Assembly (NCBI RefSeq): GCF_001436395.1
Contig: NZ_AZGJ01000012.1
Coordinates: 1-47,545 of the forward strand
Length of the DNA: 47,545 nt
Reading direction: 5' to 3'
Source of the DNA: Secundilactobacillus malefermentans DSM 5705 = KCTC 3548
GTDB taxonomy: Bacteria > Bacillota > Bacilli > Lactobacillales > Lactobacillaceae
Shown here: positions 38,024-47,322 of the stretch, piece by piece
Layout of the letters: every line of letters starts with the position of its first letter
Numbering within the stretch: the stretch's first letter is position 1
Program-made: the position numbers and the translations under genes
Notes under the pieces: model-generated
The model's database searches: none
What the model saw: only the letters and a program-made list of their open reading frames with translations
What the model was told of the DNA's origin: nothing

Positions 38024-38950
38024 TCACCCTTTTTTTATAAACTCACTTATAATTCCTTCACGGACACCACTCTCCGAAAAAACAACTCGATCAGAATCCA
38101 GCAACTGAAGTAGCAGGACCAAGGGCAGCACGCCCCCAACGATAATATCTGCTCGACCAGTTTCCAACCCAGATATCTGTTTACGGCCCGCTAGATCAAC
38201 CTGAATCAATTTTTTAAATAGATTAAAGACGTCATCAGTCTTTAACCGATAACCATGAATATTTTCGACGTGTAAAAATTGCTGCTGCTTTCTGCTAATC
38301 CGAGCTAGGGTCCGGTTGGCACCACCTAATAAAACCAGTGGCTTATGGATTGCATCATTCAGCCACCATATATCCCTCAACCGTTTGCTCAAAAAAGTTT
38401 CCGCAGTGAACAGTCCCGCAGCGGTGACAACGTCGTTCAAATGAAACTGTTCCGTCAGGGTAACAGCACCAAACGGAACGCTAATCAAATTAACTTCCTT
38501 GCCATCTTTCACATTAATCAGTTCGCAACTTGCACCGCCGATGTCCAAAATCAGACAATCCTCAATTTTCAACCGAGTGGCTGCCCCTAAATAATCATAA
38601 TAGGCTTCTTCATCCCCCGTTAAGATTCTCAGATCGAGGCCAATTTCTTTTTTCACTCGACTCACAAATTCCTGCTGATTGCTTGCCTGTCGCACCGCTG
38701 CCGTTGTAATCCCCATTAGGGTGACGTTTGGCAAACATTCGTAACGTGCCTTAAACGACTTCATAGCAGCAATTGTGCGTGCCATGGCAACCTCTTGGAG
38801 GGTCTTCTTTTTGCCAGTTCCCATTCCTTGAGAAATTCGACTATCCCGTTTTGTTCGATAAACCTCACGATGGTGTCCATTTGCTGAAATTTCAATAATC
38901 GCCATTCGTACCGAATTCGAACCTAAATCTACAATGACCAGATTCTTCAT
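38024..38950 (-). CDS. Ppx/GppA-family phosphatase
   Basis: A 308-aa ASKHA-fold protein: VDLGSNSVRMAI (phosphate loop 1), GITTAAVRQASNQ, LDIGGASCELI (loop 2) and ILTGDEEAYYDYLG. Family members hydrolyse polyphosphate or (p)ppGpp 5'-phosphate; which one is not clear. It lacks the extra C-terminal domains of long Ppx. ATG with GGGAGGAATC. 20 nt after trpS. Confidence 0.88.
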   Translation of the reverse strand: MKNLVIVDLGSNSVRMAIIEISANGHHREVYRTKRDSRISQGMGTGKKKTLQEVAMARTIAAMKSFKARYECLPNVTLMGITTAAVRQASNQQEFVSRVKKEIGLDLRILTGDEEAYYDYLGAATRLKIEDCLILDIGGASCELINVKDGKEVNLISVPFGAVTLTEQFHLNDVVTAAGLFTAETFLSKRLRDIWWLNDAIHKPLVLLGGANRTLARISRKQQQFLHVENIHGYRLKTDDVFNLFKKLIQVDLAGRKQISGLETGRADIIVGGVLPLVLLLQLLDSDRVVFSESGVREGIISEFIKKG

Positions 38951-38970
38951 AAGCGATTCCTCCCAAAATT

Positions 38971-39993
38971 TTAGCCGAAGTAATTGATTCCCATGGCATC
39001 TTGAACTTCTTTTAACGTTTGATTGGCAACAACATTAGCCTTTTCGCTACCCTTTTTCAAAATATCGTAAACACCTTCGATATCTGATTCATACGTTTCG
39101 CGTTTTGCCCGAATAGGTGCCAACTCAGCTTGCAAGACTTCGTTTAAATACCGTTTGATTTTAACGTCTCCCAAACCACCATGTTGATATTCCGCCTTTA
39201 AATCAGCCACCTTTTGGGTATCCGTATCAAAAATATCAAGGTACGTAAACACCGTGTTGCCTTCGACTTTTCCAGGGTCGCTAACGTGAATATGGTCGGG
39301 ATCGGTGTACATTGACATTATTTTTTTGTTGATGGTATCTTCGTCATCTGACAAATAAATGGCGTTATTAAGCGATTTACTCATCTTCGCGTTGCCGTCC
39401 AAACCAGGAATGCGGCCCATACCCTTAGGTGGGAAATAGCCTTCTGGTTCAACCAAAATTTGCTGACCATAAATTGAGTTGAAGCTTCGCGCAATTTCCC
39501 GCGTTTGCTCTAACATTGGTTCTTGATCTTCACCAACTGGAACCGTTGTTGCCTTAAATGCTGTGATATCGGCAGCTTGGCTAACTGGGTAAATGAAAAA
39601 TCCAGCTGGAACACTTTGGCCAAACTTCTTTTGCTTAATTTCAGTTTTAACGGTTGGGTTTCGATTTAATCGAGAAACCGTCACGAGATTCAAATAGTGC
39701 ATGGTTAATTCACTCAATGCCGGAATTTGTGATTGAACTAAAATAGTCGACTTTTCTGGATCAATTCCGACCGCTAAGTAATCCAAGGCCACTTGAATCA
39801 AGCTATTACGAATCTTTTCTGGATCCCGAGCGTTATCAGTTAACGCCTGTTGGTCTGCAATCATAATGTATGACTCATAGTCGCCTGAATTTTGTAACTT
39901 GACCCGGTTCATTAGTGAGCCCACATAGTGCCCAATATGTAATTTACCAGTTGGGCGATCCCCTGTTAATATAACTTTCTTTTCTGTCATCAT
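38971..39993 (-). CDS. trpS: Tryptophanyl-tRNA synthetase
   Basis: Class I synthetase of 340 aa: [20 protein letters not shown] (HIGH), [21 protein letters not shown] and the KMSKS loop AKMSKSLNN. Starts at the first of two adjacent ATGs (39993), with GAAAGGATG upstream; the 16 extra codons of the longest frame lie in the terminator of the T-box leader. Expression is controlled by that T-box. Confidence 0.97.
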   Translation of the reverse strand: MMTEKKVILTGDRPTGKLHIGHYVGSLMNRVKLQNSGDYESYIMIADQQALTDNARDPEKIRNSLIQVALDYLAVGIDPEKSTILVQSQIPALSELTMHYLNLVTVSRLNRNPTVKTEIKQKKFGQSVPAGFFIYPVSQAADITAFKATTVPVGEDQEPMLEQTREIARSFNSIYGQQILVEPEGYFPPKGMGRIPGLDGNAKMSKSLNNAIYLSDDEDTINKKIMSMYTDPDHIHVSDPGKVEGNTVFTYLDIFDTDTQKVADLKAEYQHGGLGDVKIKRYLNEVLQAELAPIRAKRETYESDIEGVYDILKKGSEKANVVANQTLKEVQDAMGINYFG

Positions 39994-40005
39994 TTTCATC
40001 CTTTC

Positions 40006-40205
40006 AAAAAAGCGCCCCATTGTTTTCACAATAGGACGCATATGCGCGGTACCACCTAAATTGCAGTTATCACTGCCACTTCACGATAAGGGTGCTACCC
40101 ACTTCAGTTTGATTTGCTAACGTCCAATTCGATTCGGCCTGTTATCTTCCACCATTGATAACTCTCTGTCGTGCCAATCTACTATCGTTAGATTAATTTC
40201 TATTG
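40006..40205 (-). promoter_or_regulatory. trpS: T-box riboswitch of trpS (Trp-specific)
   Basis: Contains the T-box AGGTGGTACCGCG (40057-40045), a terminator stem GCGTCCTATTGT with CAATGGGGCGC (40039-40012) plus T6, and a Stem I with CACGACAGAGAG and GGTGGAAG. The likely specifier codon TGG is at 40126-40124, matching Trp. Uncharged tRNA-Trp binding would favour readthrough. Confidence 0.92.
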
Positions 40206-40214
40206 AATGTTTAT

Positions 40215-40243
40215 ATTTTAATAGTTTAATAGAAGACTGTCAA
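40215..40243 (-). promoter_or_regulatory. Promoter of the trpS T-box transcript
   Basis: -35 TTGACA (40238-40243), 17-nt spacer, -10 TAAAAT (40215-40220). Confidence 0.88.
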
Positions 40244-40260
40244 AGTTATCTGCTGTTTAA

Positions 40261-40289
40261 TTGACATCGCAGACCTTTCCTACTAGAAT
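40261..40289 (+). promoter_or_regulatory. Promoter of the helD-like gene
   Basis: -35 TTGACA (40261-40266), 17-nt spacer, -10 TAGAAT (40284-40289). Its presence shows that the in-frame extension starting at the same TTG is not coding. Confidence 0.85.
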
Positions 40290-40329
40290 TGTCAAAGCTT
40301 ATCTAGAACAAATTAAAGGAGGGTCTAAT

Positions 40330-42633
40330 TTGGCGGATACTGAAAAACAACTTGAACAAAAGCGCGTGACCAACGTGGTCCAACAAATTGGTAACCATAT
40401 TAAAAAAGTTTCGGACGATTATAAAGATGCACGCTCCGAAATGAAATTGGTCCAATCGAACTACAGCGCTAACACCTCCGTTAACTATTTCGAAGTTGAT
40501 GATCGAATTGAAACATCAGCCGAAATTCAGCAGCAACGAGCACTTTCTTCTCGTTTGATTGAAAATGAACAAATTTTAAGTCGTCAATTGGCTACCTTTC
40601 GTCAATTAGAAAAATCACCTTATTTTGGTCGAATTGACATTCTGGATCCAGGTGAAACTGAACAGGAACGACTTTATATTGGAACGGCTTCATTTACTGA
40701 CGAAAATCAAAATTTCCTCGTCTACGACTGGCGTGCGCCCATTTCTTCCATTTACTATAATGGGACATTGGGGAAGGTTGCTTATGAAACACCCGCTGGA
40801 ATTCAGCAAACTGACCTTAAGAAGAAGCGTCAATTCTTAATTCAGGACGGCGAGATAACCAGCATGTTTGATACCAACGAAACGGTTGGTGACGAGATGC
40901 TCCAACACGTTCTCGGCGAACAAAATGATGACACGATGCAAAATATCGTGTCCACCATTCAACGAGAGCAAAACGACATCATCCGGGATACGCATTCCGA
41001 CCTACTTGTCGTGCAAGGCGTTGCGGGCTCTGGCAAAACCTCTGCTATTTTGCAGCGAATTGCCTTTCTGCTTTATCATAGCCGTGATGAATTGGAAGCA
41101 GACCAGATTATTCTCTTTTCACCTAATCGGCTGTTCAGCCACTATATTTCTGACGTTTTGCCTAGTTTAGGTGAACGAAATATGCGCCAAGTAACCCTTT
41201 CTGAATTTGTTAATCAACGGTTCCAGGGCCTCGAAGTTGAGTCACTATTTGACCGTTACGAAACCAGTAAGGATATCTCGGAGGCGACTCAGGAGTCTCA
41301 CGATTTTAAAGAAAGTGCCGCCTTCATGAGTGCCGTTCAGGATTATTGTCAAACGTTGCCGGCCAGCCAATTTAAGTTTAATAATATTTTATTTAAGGGA
41401 AACATCTTCTTTAGCAAACAAGAAATTGAGTCGATTTATCGCGAGCTTCCTGATATGCAGCCTGCTGAACGATTCTTACAAACGAAAAACAAACTCATCA
41501 AACGGCTGAAGCATCGAATTAATGAAGAAGCCAAGTCAGCCTGGGTTGCTGAAGAAATTGATCAGCTTTCTGATGAAGACTACCACACCCTGCTTGGGAA
41601 CAAAGAGCTCGGACGCTTTCAGCAAATTGATGACGAAATTCGTTACATTGCGCGTAAAATTGTGACTGAGCGGCTCCGAATTGTGTACGACGCAATTTAT
41701 AATAGCTATTTCCTTGATACCTACACGCAGTACACTGATTTTCTGGCTCATTGTCAACGTCCCGCAACGATTGATGCCAAAACTTGGCAGGAACAGACGG
41801 TTGCCTTTCAAGAAGCATTGGAATACCACCACGTGCTTTTAGATGATGTGGCGCCACTTCTATACCTCCGTGATATATTGACGGGGAGCGGCCAAAATAG
41901 GCGAATGCAACATCTTTTTGTTGATGAGATGCAGGACTATTCAGTGGCCCAATTATTGTACTTCCACCACGCATTTCCAAAAGCAAAAATGACATTCCTT
42001 GGGGACAGCGAACAGGCCCTATACCGAAACGTTGAATCACCTGACATGCTGCTGCATAAATTAAAGGATGCTTTTCACGTCAGAAAAGCGCGACTGATTA
42101 GTCTCAACCGGTCTTACCGCTCGACCTTACCAATCACAACCTTTGCAAAATCCCTCTTACCTGATGGGGATCACATTCAAGCATTCAATAGAGATGGTAA
42201 AGTTCCTACCATCGTCGTTCGCTACGATCTGGACAGCGCTATAACTGCCATGCATGACCTTATTAGTGAGTCGTTGAAAACGAATGGAACTGTTGCTATT
42301 CTGACAAAAAACATGGACGAGGCTAAACTTATCTATCAACATCTTCACCATGACTGTGACCTCACCTTATTGACGGATGCTGACCGGTCATTACCAAAAG
42401 GCGTTTTCGTCTTACCAATTTATTTAGCCAAAGGACTCGAATTTGATTCAGTCATTGCCTGGAACGTGTCTCAAGAAAACTATCCAAGTTCACGCGAACT
42501 GGGTATCTTGTACACCATTTCTTCTAGAGCTATGCATCAATTGTCATTGATTAGCATTGGCCCAGTGACCAATTTAATTTCACAAAATGTTCCACAAACC
42601 TGCATGCAAATTGAACATGAATTTTCAAACTAA
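40330..42633 (+). CDS. helD: HelD-like RNA polymerase-recycling ATPase (UvrD/Rep-type)
   Basis: A 767-aa superfamily-1 helicase-like protein. Charged coiled-coil N-terminus (about 1-80), the segment FLVYDWRAPISSIYYN typical of HelD, Walker A GVAGSGKTSA (about 230-239), Walker B FVDEMQDYSVAQL (about 535), and SYRST motif. HelD removes RNA polymerase from stalled or terminated complexes with delta. The start is TTG at 40330 with AAAGGAGGG upstream; the promoter at 40261 excludes the longer form. The C-terminal motif region is somewhat short (VFVLPIYLAKGLEFD then SSRAMHQL), as in this family. Confidence 0.93.
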   Translation: MADTEKQLEQKRVTNVVQQIGNHIKKVSDDYKDARSEMKLVQSNYSANTSVNYFEVDDRIETSAEIQQQRALSSRLIENEQILSRQLATFRQLEKSPYFGRIDILDPGETEQERLYIGTASFTDENQNFLVYDWRAPISSIYYNGTLGKVAYETPAGIQQTDLKKKRQFLIQDGEITSMFDTNETVGDEMLQHVLGEQNDDTMQNIVSTIQREQNDIIRDTHSDLLVVQGVAGSGKTSAILQRIAFLLYHSRDELEADQIILFSPNRLFSHYISDVLPSLGERNMRQVTLSEFVNQRFQGLEVESLFDRYETSKDISEATQESHDFKESAAFMSAVQDYCQTLPASQFKFNNILFKGNIFFSKQEIESIYRELPDMQPAERFLQTKNKLIKRLKHRINEEAKSAWVAEEIDQLSDEDYHTLLGNKELGRFQQIDDEIRYIARKIVTERLRIVYDAIYNSYFLDTYTQYTDFLAHCQRPATIDAKTWQEQTVAFQEALEYHHVLLDDVAPLLYLRDILTGSGQNRRMQHLFVDEMQDYSVAQLLYFHHAFPKAKMTFLGDSEQALYRNVESPDMLLHKLKDAFHVRKARLISLNRSYRSTLPITTFAKSLLPDGDHIQAFNRDGKVPTIVVRYDLDSAITAMHDLISESLKTNGTVAILTKNMDEAKLIYQHLHHDCDLTLLTDADRSLPKGVFVLPIYLAKGLEFDSVIAWNVSQENYPSSRELGILYTISSRAMHQLSLISIGPVTNLISQNVPQTCMQIEHEFSN

Positions 42634-42640
42634 AAAAAGA

Positions 42641-42760
42641 GGGTGAGACAAAAGGCGGTTTGCTTATGAGCATAGCCTAGATTAACGAATAATCCTGCAC
42701 TTGGGATTGTTTGTTAATCTAGGCTATGCGGAGAAAGCAGCCTTTTAGAACCCGACTAAG
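42641..42760. repeat. Intergenic inverted-repeat element after helD
   Basis: Perfect 17-bp arms GCATAGCCTAGATTAAC (42670-42686) and its complement (42713-42729) enclose 26 nt; partly complementary outer segments (AAAGGC..TGCTT and AAGCAGCCTTT) extend the stem. It begins GAGGGTGAGACAAAAGGC and ends CCTTTTAGAACCCGACTAAGC. Non-coding and without T-run; it looks like a small mobile palindromic repeat or processed RNA rather than a plain terminator. Confidence 0.65.
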
Positions 42761-42782
42761 CAAGAATATTCGGAAACAACAT

Positions 42783-42825
42783 AGGAGCTGGGACAAAACA
42801 AATGTTTTGTCCCAGCTCCTTTTTT
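42783..42825 (+). terminator. Terminator of helD
   Basis: Perfect 17-bp stem AGGAGCTGGGACAAAAC with GTTTTGTCCCAGCTCCT (42783-42799, 42804-42820), loop AAAT, then T6 on the plus strand. It directly abuts the antiporter stop codon, whose transcript meets the same stem but without a T-run. Confidence 0.93.
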
Positions 42826-44026
42826 AATTTTCACCTAATTGCTTCGCCATCATCGCTTCTTTATCATCCGCTGGCAATTTATTAATTGCGTGCTTTAAAA
42901 GGAACGGCGCAATAATTGTTGCCAATACGATCACTAAAATCATATCGGAATAATAACTCTCTGATAACAGTCCTGCACTAAATCCGATTTGAGCGGTGAT
43001 TAATCCCATTTCACCTCGAGAAATCATCCCCGCACCGATCATATAGTCACTTGATAAACTGAAGCCATTCATCATTGCCCCAAGCCCACAACCAACTAAT
43101 TTTGTCAGGCAAGCTAACACCGTCATAACAGCAATGAAGCCAATGGATTGGCCAATATGCGCAAATGTCATATTGAGTCCAATACTAACAAAGAATAACG
43201 GAATAAAAGCTGCATATCCGATGGGCTCCATGTGTTCGGCAACCACTTTTCGATAAGGAGTATGTGCAACCGCAATTCCTGCAAAGAATGCCCCAACCGC
43301 ACCACTCAAGCCAACAAAATTTGCCAGCCAGGCCATGCCTAAACAAATCACCATGGAGGTAATGGTTCGACTTGATGCCATCAACAGTTTTTCGCTGATT
43401 GACATCATAAACGGGGCAATCCATTTGACAACGAAATATGTAACTACGAAGAATAAAACTTGCTCTAGTAATACGACGGCAATATTTTGTTGATGGCTGT
43501 TAGCACTCAATCCCTGTGTGCCCATCAGGCTAATCATAATCGATAATAGAATGACGCCAATTATGTCATCCGCGACTGCCGCACCCAGGATAGTAGCGCC
43601 CTCTTTTGTATCCAATGCACCATAGTCCCGCAAAACTTCAACTGAAATTGAAACTGACGTGGCACTAAAAACGACACCGATAAAAAGTGATTCAAAAGTC
43701 GATAGTCCAAATAATTTAGCTGCAATCCCCATGAATATCACTGGGAAGATAACGCCAACACAAGCAACAATAATTGCTGGTCTCAGGTACTTTCGAAGCA
43801 ACGTCAGGTTACTTTCGAGCCCGCCAATGAACATGAGGATAATGACGCCAATATCTGAAAATAGCTGAATGGTATTACCCAAATGAATCCAATTTAAAAC
43901 GGCTGGTCCCACAATAATCCCAACCAGTATTTGGCCGATAACTGAAGGGATCCCAAGTCTGTTAGATAAGTGACCCGCAAGTGTTGTCAGCACGAGCAAC
44001 AAACACAGGGTTCCTATAAATGCCAT
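42824..44026 (-). CDS. Cation:proton antiporter, CPA2 family
   Basis: A 400-aa protein with about 12 membrane helices and no C-terminal NAD-binding domain. Characteristic features: LGIPSVIGQILVGIIVGPAVL, SATSVSISVEVLRDYG and AVADDIIGVILLS (the Asp-Asp ion-binding pair of CPA2 exchangers), and SRGEMGLITAQIG. Similar to NapA/GerN Na+/H+ antiporters; Na+ or K+ specificity is not decidable. ATG; GGAGGCGA upstream. 17 nt after brnQ. Confidence 0.92.
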   Translation of the reverse strand: MAFIGTLCLLLVLTTLAGHLSNRLGIPSVIGQILVGIIVGPAVLNWIHLGNTIQLFSDIGVIILMFIGGLESNLTLLRKYLRPAIIVACVGVIFPVIFMGIAAKLFGLSTFESLFIGVVFSATSVSISVEVLRDYGALDTKEGATILGAAVADDIIGVILLSIMISLMGTQGLSANSHQQNIAVVLLEQVLFFVVTYFVVKWIAPFMMSISEKLLMASSRTITSMVICLGMAWLANFVGLSGAVGAFFAGIAVAHTPYRKVVAEHMEPIGYAAFIPLFFVSIGLNMTFAHIGQSIGFIAVMTVLACLTKLVGCGLGAMMNGFSLSSDYMIGAGMISRGEMGLITAQIGFSAGLLSESYYSDMILVIVLATIIAPFLLKHAINKLPADDKEAMMAKQLGEN

Positions 44027-44043
44027 TTTATCGCCTCCAAAAT

Positions 44044-45432
44044 TTATTGATTATTTTCGTTCGGCTGCGTTGCATTTGCAGTCATAAATCCTTTAACAAG
44101 ATAAGCTGCGAATCCAATTACGAAACCGATAATTGCCGGTAATACCCAGTCTAACCCATATGCTGCTAAAGGCAAGTAGGTTTTGTCAAAATGCAAAATG
44201 GCCTGCGCCCACCCAGCCTGTGAAATGATTGATGGTGCTGAAGCAATCGCACCGAAAAGCGCTGGAATCAGTGTAAATGCGGTTGTCCAAATATAAACGA
44301 GTGAATCTCGTTTAAATAGTGGTGAGCAAATTGATAAAATAATGAGCGTAATGGCTAGTGGATAAAGGAACATCAACATTGGCGTTGACCAAGCGATGAT
44401 TGTGTCCAGTCCAAAGTTAGCAATAATAAAGGACAGACCACACGTTAAAATATTCCAAGTTTTGTATGAAATTTTTGAAAATTTATTGTGCAATGCCTCT
44501 GAAAAGGAAGTGCTCAGTCCAACCGACGTCGTTAGGCAAGTGAGTGTTGCCATAACAGCTAAAATAATTTGGCCCGTCAATCCCAGATAGTGATTTGCAA
44601 TTTGACCAAATGCAATTCCGCCATCGGTTGAAATATTGAAGTGCGCTAAACTCGTGGAACCCACCCAAATTAAACCAATATAAATGATTGCTTCAAGTCC
44701 GATTCCTAGGGCACCAGATTTTGCAGCCGTCATTGAAATATTGCGGCTCTTATGCTGTCCTAATCCTCTAATCGTCGTAACAATCGCAATGCCAAATAGT
44801 AATCCAGCGATAGCATCCATTGTGTTATAACCTTGTAGAAAGCCATTCAGGAAGGCGCCGTTTGAATATGTTGGGCCTGCAGTTGCCATTTTACTAGCCG
44901 TTCCCATCGGACGGGTAAACGCAAAACCAAACATGATTGCTAATAATATTAGAAATGCTGGGTTTAGTAATTTTCCAATTGAGTCAATAATCCCCGTGGG
45001 CTTTCGAGATGCCCAATAAGTTATGCCAAAAAACGCAATCGAGTAAATCAATAAGTACAGCGAAGTTTGATTTGAACTGATGTAGTTCCCGATTCCAATT
45101 TGGAAGGGAACTGTGGCAGTCCGGGGAGTTGCAAATAGTGGTCCTAAAGTTAAACAAACTAATATCATGAAAATGGTCGCATAATGCTTACCAATGGGCT
45201 TGGCTAATTCATAGATCCCATTGCTATGGGTCACACTGATGGCAATAATTGCTAATAGTGGCAGAACAGTCCCAGTAATTAAAAATCCCAAACCGGCGAT
45301 GAACCAATTTGATCCAGCAAGTTGTCCTAAATGAATTGGAAAAATCAGATTACCAGCTCCAAAGAACATGCCGAAAAGCATTGATGCAATTAATAGATAG
45401 TGTTTAGTAGTTAATTTTTTATCGTTTTCCAT
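44044..45432 (-). CDS. brnQ: Branched-chain amino-acid carrier, BrnQ family
   Basis: Sodium- or proton-coupled uptake of Leu, Ile, Val. 462 aa, about 12 helices, beginning with LLIASMLFGMFFGAGNLIFPIHLGQ (family signature) and containing GYNTMDAIAGLLFG. ATG with GAGAGGAAG upstream. The leader carries a T-box (45553-45790) and, between it and this start, a 27-aa ORF with a perfect ribosome site. Confidence 0.94.
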   Translation of the reverse strand: MENDKKLTTKHYLLIASMLFGMFFGAGNLIFPIHLGQLAGSNWFIAGLGFLITGTVLPLLAIIAISVTHSNGIYELAKPIGKHYATIFMILVCLTLGPLFATPRTATVPFQIGIGNYISSNQTSLYLLIYSIAFFGITYWASRKPTGIIDSIGKLLNPAFLILLAIMFGFAFTRPMGTASKMATAGPTYSNGAFLNGFLQGYNTMDAIAGLLFGIAIVTTIRGLGQHKSRNISMTAAKSGALGIGLEAIIYIGLIWVGSTSLAHFNISTDGGIAFGQIANHYLGLTGQIILAVMATLTCLTTSVGLSTSFSEALHNKFSKISYKTWNILTCGLSFIIANFGLDTIIAWSTPMLMFLYPLAITLIILSICSPLFKRDSLVYIWTTAFTLIPALFGAIASAPSIISQAGWAQAILHFDKTYLPLAAYGLDWVLPAIIGFVIGFAAYLVKGFMTANATQPNENNQ

Positions 45433-45445
45433 AATTATCTTCCTC

Positions 45446-45529
45446 TCAATTTGTCAAAAATGATTTATGAAAATTCAGTTGTCTCCTGACTCGATACAAA
45501 CCACCATTGCTACCTTCATTAATCATCAT
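45446..45529 (-). CDS. Small ORF between the brnQ T-box and brnQ (27 aa)
   Basis: ATG at 45527-45529 with AAGGAGG 9 nt upstream, stop at 45446, 13 nt before the brnQ ATG. The peptide starts MMINEGSNGGLYRVRRQ and ends FHKSFLTN. Not recognised. The stronger ribosome site than that of brnQ suggests translation; it may couple into brnQ or be regulatory. Confidence 0.5.
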   Translation of the reverse strand: MMINEGSNGGLYRVRRQLNFHKSFLTN

Positions 45530-45552
45530 CTTTTTAACCTCCTTTTTAGAAA

Positions 45553-45790
45553 ATAAAAAACGCCCCTCAAAACTAATTAAAGTTTTAAGGGACGTTCATC
45601 GCGCGTTACCACCCATATTTATCATTATTTCACAATAATAACCTTTTCGCGCACATACATGCGCTATCGCTTTAATGGGCGAACTCAGCAAACACTCAAT
45701 TAATCGCATTTGCAACTCAGAGGTTACTTTCAAGATCCATTAGACTAATTGACTTCCACCATTGTCAATCTCTCTATAAATTCAATGAAT
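45553..45790 (-). promoter_or_regulatory. brnQ: T-box riboswitch of brnQ
   Basis: T-box sequence GGGTGGTAACGCG (45614-45602), terminator stem ACGTCCCTTAAAACT with AGTTTTGAGGGGCGT (45595-45561) followed by T6, and Stem I with AGAGAG and GGTGGAAG. The best specifier candidate is ATC (45736-45734, Ile); an overlapping CTT (Leu) cannot be excluded. Confidence 0.88.
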
Positions 45791-45836
45791 GATTACTTTC
45801 CTCTTCAACGTTTTTCATTTAATTTTAATAGTTCTT

Positions 45837-45865
45837 ACTGTAAACTCATTTTCAACTGATGTCAA
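45837..45865 (-). promoter_or_regulatory. Promoter of the brnQ leader
   Basis: -35 TTGACA (45860-45865), 17-nt spacer, -10 TACAGT (45837-45842), just after the reductase stop. A second option (TTTACA/TAAATG) lies a little downstream. Confidence 0.6.
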
Positions 45866-45869
45866 TATG

Positions 45870-47207
45870 TTAGCCAAAATAACCCAGGTCGCTCGCAATC
45901 GTTGGATAGGCAAAAACGCGTTTACCAATCTGATCCATTGTTATCTTGTCATCAATAATGAAGGTGAAGTAATTGATTAATTGATCTGCCTCACCACTCA
46001 TACATTCAGCACCAACGATTCTCTGGCTATCCTTTTCAAGCACAACCTTCACCACTGCCTTAGGTTCATTAAGGCGCATGTAGCTGAACCAGCTAGTAAC
46101 ATCAAGTTTGGTTACCTTATAATCGTCAGAATCTTTTGCTTGAGCCGTATCGACGCCCACTTTTGCCAGTTTAGGGGTCCCAAAGATAACGGAAGGAATA
46201 GCTGGATAATCGATGGCTTTGGTATTTTTACCTAAAATTTCTGCCACGACGTAATTACTATCAAAAGTTGCAACGGGTGTTAGTTTAGGGATTGATTTCC
46301 GAGAAATAACATCTCCCAATGCAAACATCGTCGAATTGCTCGTTCTCAGGTGGTCGTCCACCTTTATTCCCCTTTTATCATAATCAACATTTACTTTATC
46401 TAAACCAATATTTTCAACGTTTGGAATTCGACCAGTCGTTCCAAAGACCCGATCAACTGATAAGGAATAACCGTTCCCATCCGTTAAAGTAAAGGCGTCT
46501 TCGCTTTTTTTAATTTCTGTAATATCGACATTAAAATCAAATTGAACGCCTTGAGCTTGCAACGATTTCACGAGTTCAGAAACCATATCTGAATCGAATG
46601 CTTTGAGTGGTTTATCATTATGGTGAATAATGTGCACCTCAGCTCCAGCAGTTCTTGCGATTGATGCAAATTCAAATGCCTCATATCCTGCACCGATGAA
46701 GGCCACTCGTTCAGGCATATTATCTAAATCTAAGAACTCATTGCTTGTTTCTAAATATTGATTTCCTTTTATAGGGAGAATAGAGGGTCTCAACCCTGTT
46801 GCGATAATGAAGTTATCAGCTTCTAATTCGTCACCATCAACTTCGAAATTTCCAGAATCATTAAATTGGCCGCTTGAATGATAGGTTTCAACCCCCGTCG
46901 ACTGCAGCCATTTTTGGGTGTTGGCTGAAATTGGTCCCGTATACGCGCGTTTGTTCTTCATCAGATTTTCCCAATTGATTTGAGTTTCTCCATCAATACC
47001 GGTCTCTCTCAATTGTTCTACTAATTTTTTGGTTTCAATGGCACCAAGTAAAATCTTTTTAGGGTCGCAGCCTCTATTAGGACACGTTCCGCCAAAAAAC
47101 TCATTTTCGATTACTGCAACCTTTTGACCTGCGTTTTGAAGTGACGCAGCCGCACTAGATCCGGCTACTCCTCCACCTATGACAACTGTATTAAAGCTTT
47201 TTTTCAT
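45870..47207 (-). CDS. Glutathione-reductase-like flavoprotein disulfide oxidoreductase, atypical C-terminus
   Basis: A 445-aa class I pyridine nucleotide-disulfide oxidoreductase: FAD motif VVIGGGVAGSSAA (8-20), redox pair GGTCPNRGC (Cys42, Cys47), NAD(P) motif FIGAGYEAFEFA, and ALGDV for FAD. The usual C-terminal HPTxxE is YPTIAS (Tyr434, Ser439): both residues of the His-Glu acid/base dyad are changed. The family name is safe; the disulfide substrate is not. ATG with ACGGAGG upstream. Confidence 0.9.
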   Translation of the reverse strand: MKKSFNTVVIGGGVAGSSAAASLQNAGQKVAVIENEFFGGTCPNRGCDPKKILLGAIETKKLVEQLRETGIDGETQINWENLMKNKRAYTGPISANTQKWLQSTGVETYHSSGQFNDSGNFEVDGDELEADNFIIATGLRPSILPIKGNQYLETSNEFLDLDNMPERVAFIGAGYEAFEFASIARTAGAEVHIIHHNDKPLKAFDSDMVSELVKSLQAQGVQFDFNVDITEIKKSEDAFTLTDGNGYSLSVDRVFGTTGRIPNVENIGLDKVNVDYDKRGIKVDDHLRTSNSTMFALGDVISRKSIPKLTPVATFDSNYVVAEILGKNTKAIDYPAIPSVIFGTPKLAKVGVDTAQAKDSDDYKVTKLDVTSWFSYMRLNEPKAVVKVVLEKDSQRIVGAECMSGEADQLINYFTFIIDDKITMDQIGKRVFAYPTIASDLGYFG

Positions 47208-47279
47208 TATTTATCCTCCGTTCTGGGTTCTCCTTTAGCGTATCATTTAATGCCTAAAATTACTGAAATGAGAACCATA

Positions 47280-47304
47280 AAAAAACACCCCTATAAAAGG
47301 AATG
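47280..47304 (-). terminator. Terminator of tRNA-Thr
   Basis: CATTCC pairs with GGGGTG (47304-47299, 47291-47286) followed by T7 on the minus strand. Confidence 0.72.
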
Positions 47305-47322
47305 TCATCGGAATATTTCGTA

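Noticed and set aside
39994-40041. Extended trpS start inside the T-box terminator
   Set aside because: The terminator hairpin and ribosome site occupy this stretch; the frame is open by chance.
40261-40329. N-terminal extension of helD from the TTG at 40261
   Set aside because: The TTGACA and TAGAAT promoter boxes lie inside it, and AAAGGAGGG marks the TTG at 40330.
41519-42040. 173-aa antisense ORF in helD
   Set aside because: A shadow of the helD coding frame without its own ribosome site or promoter.
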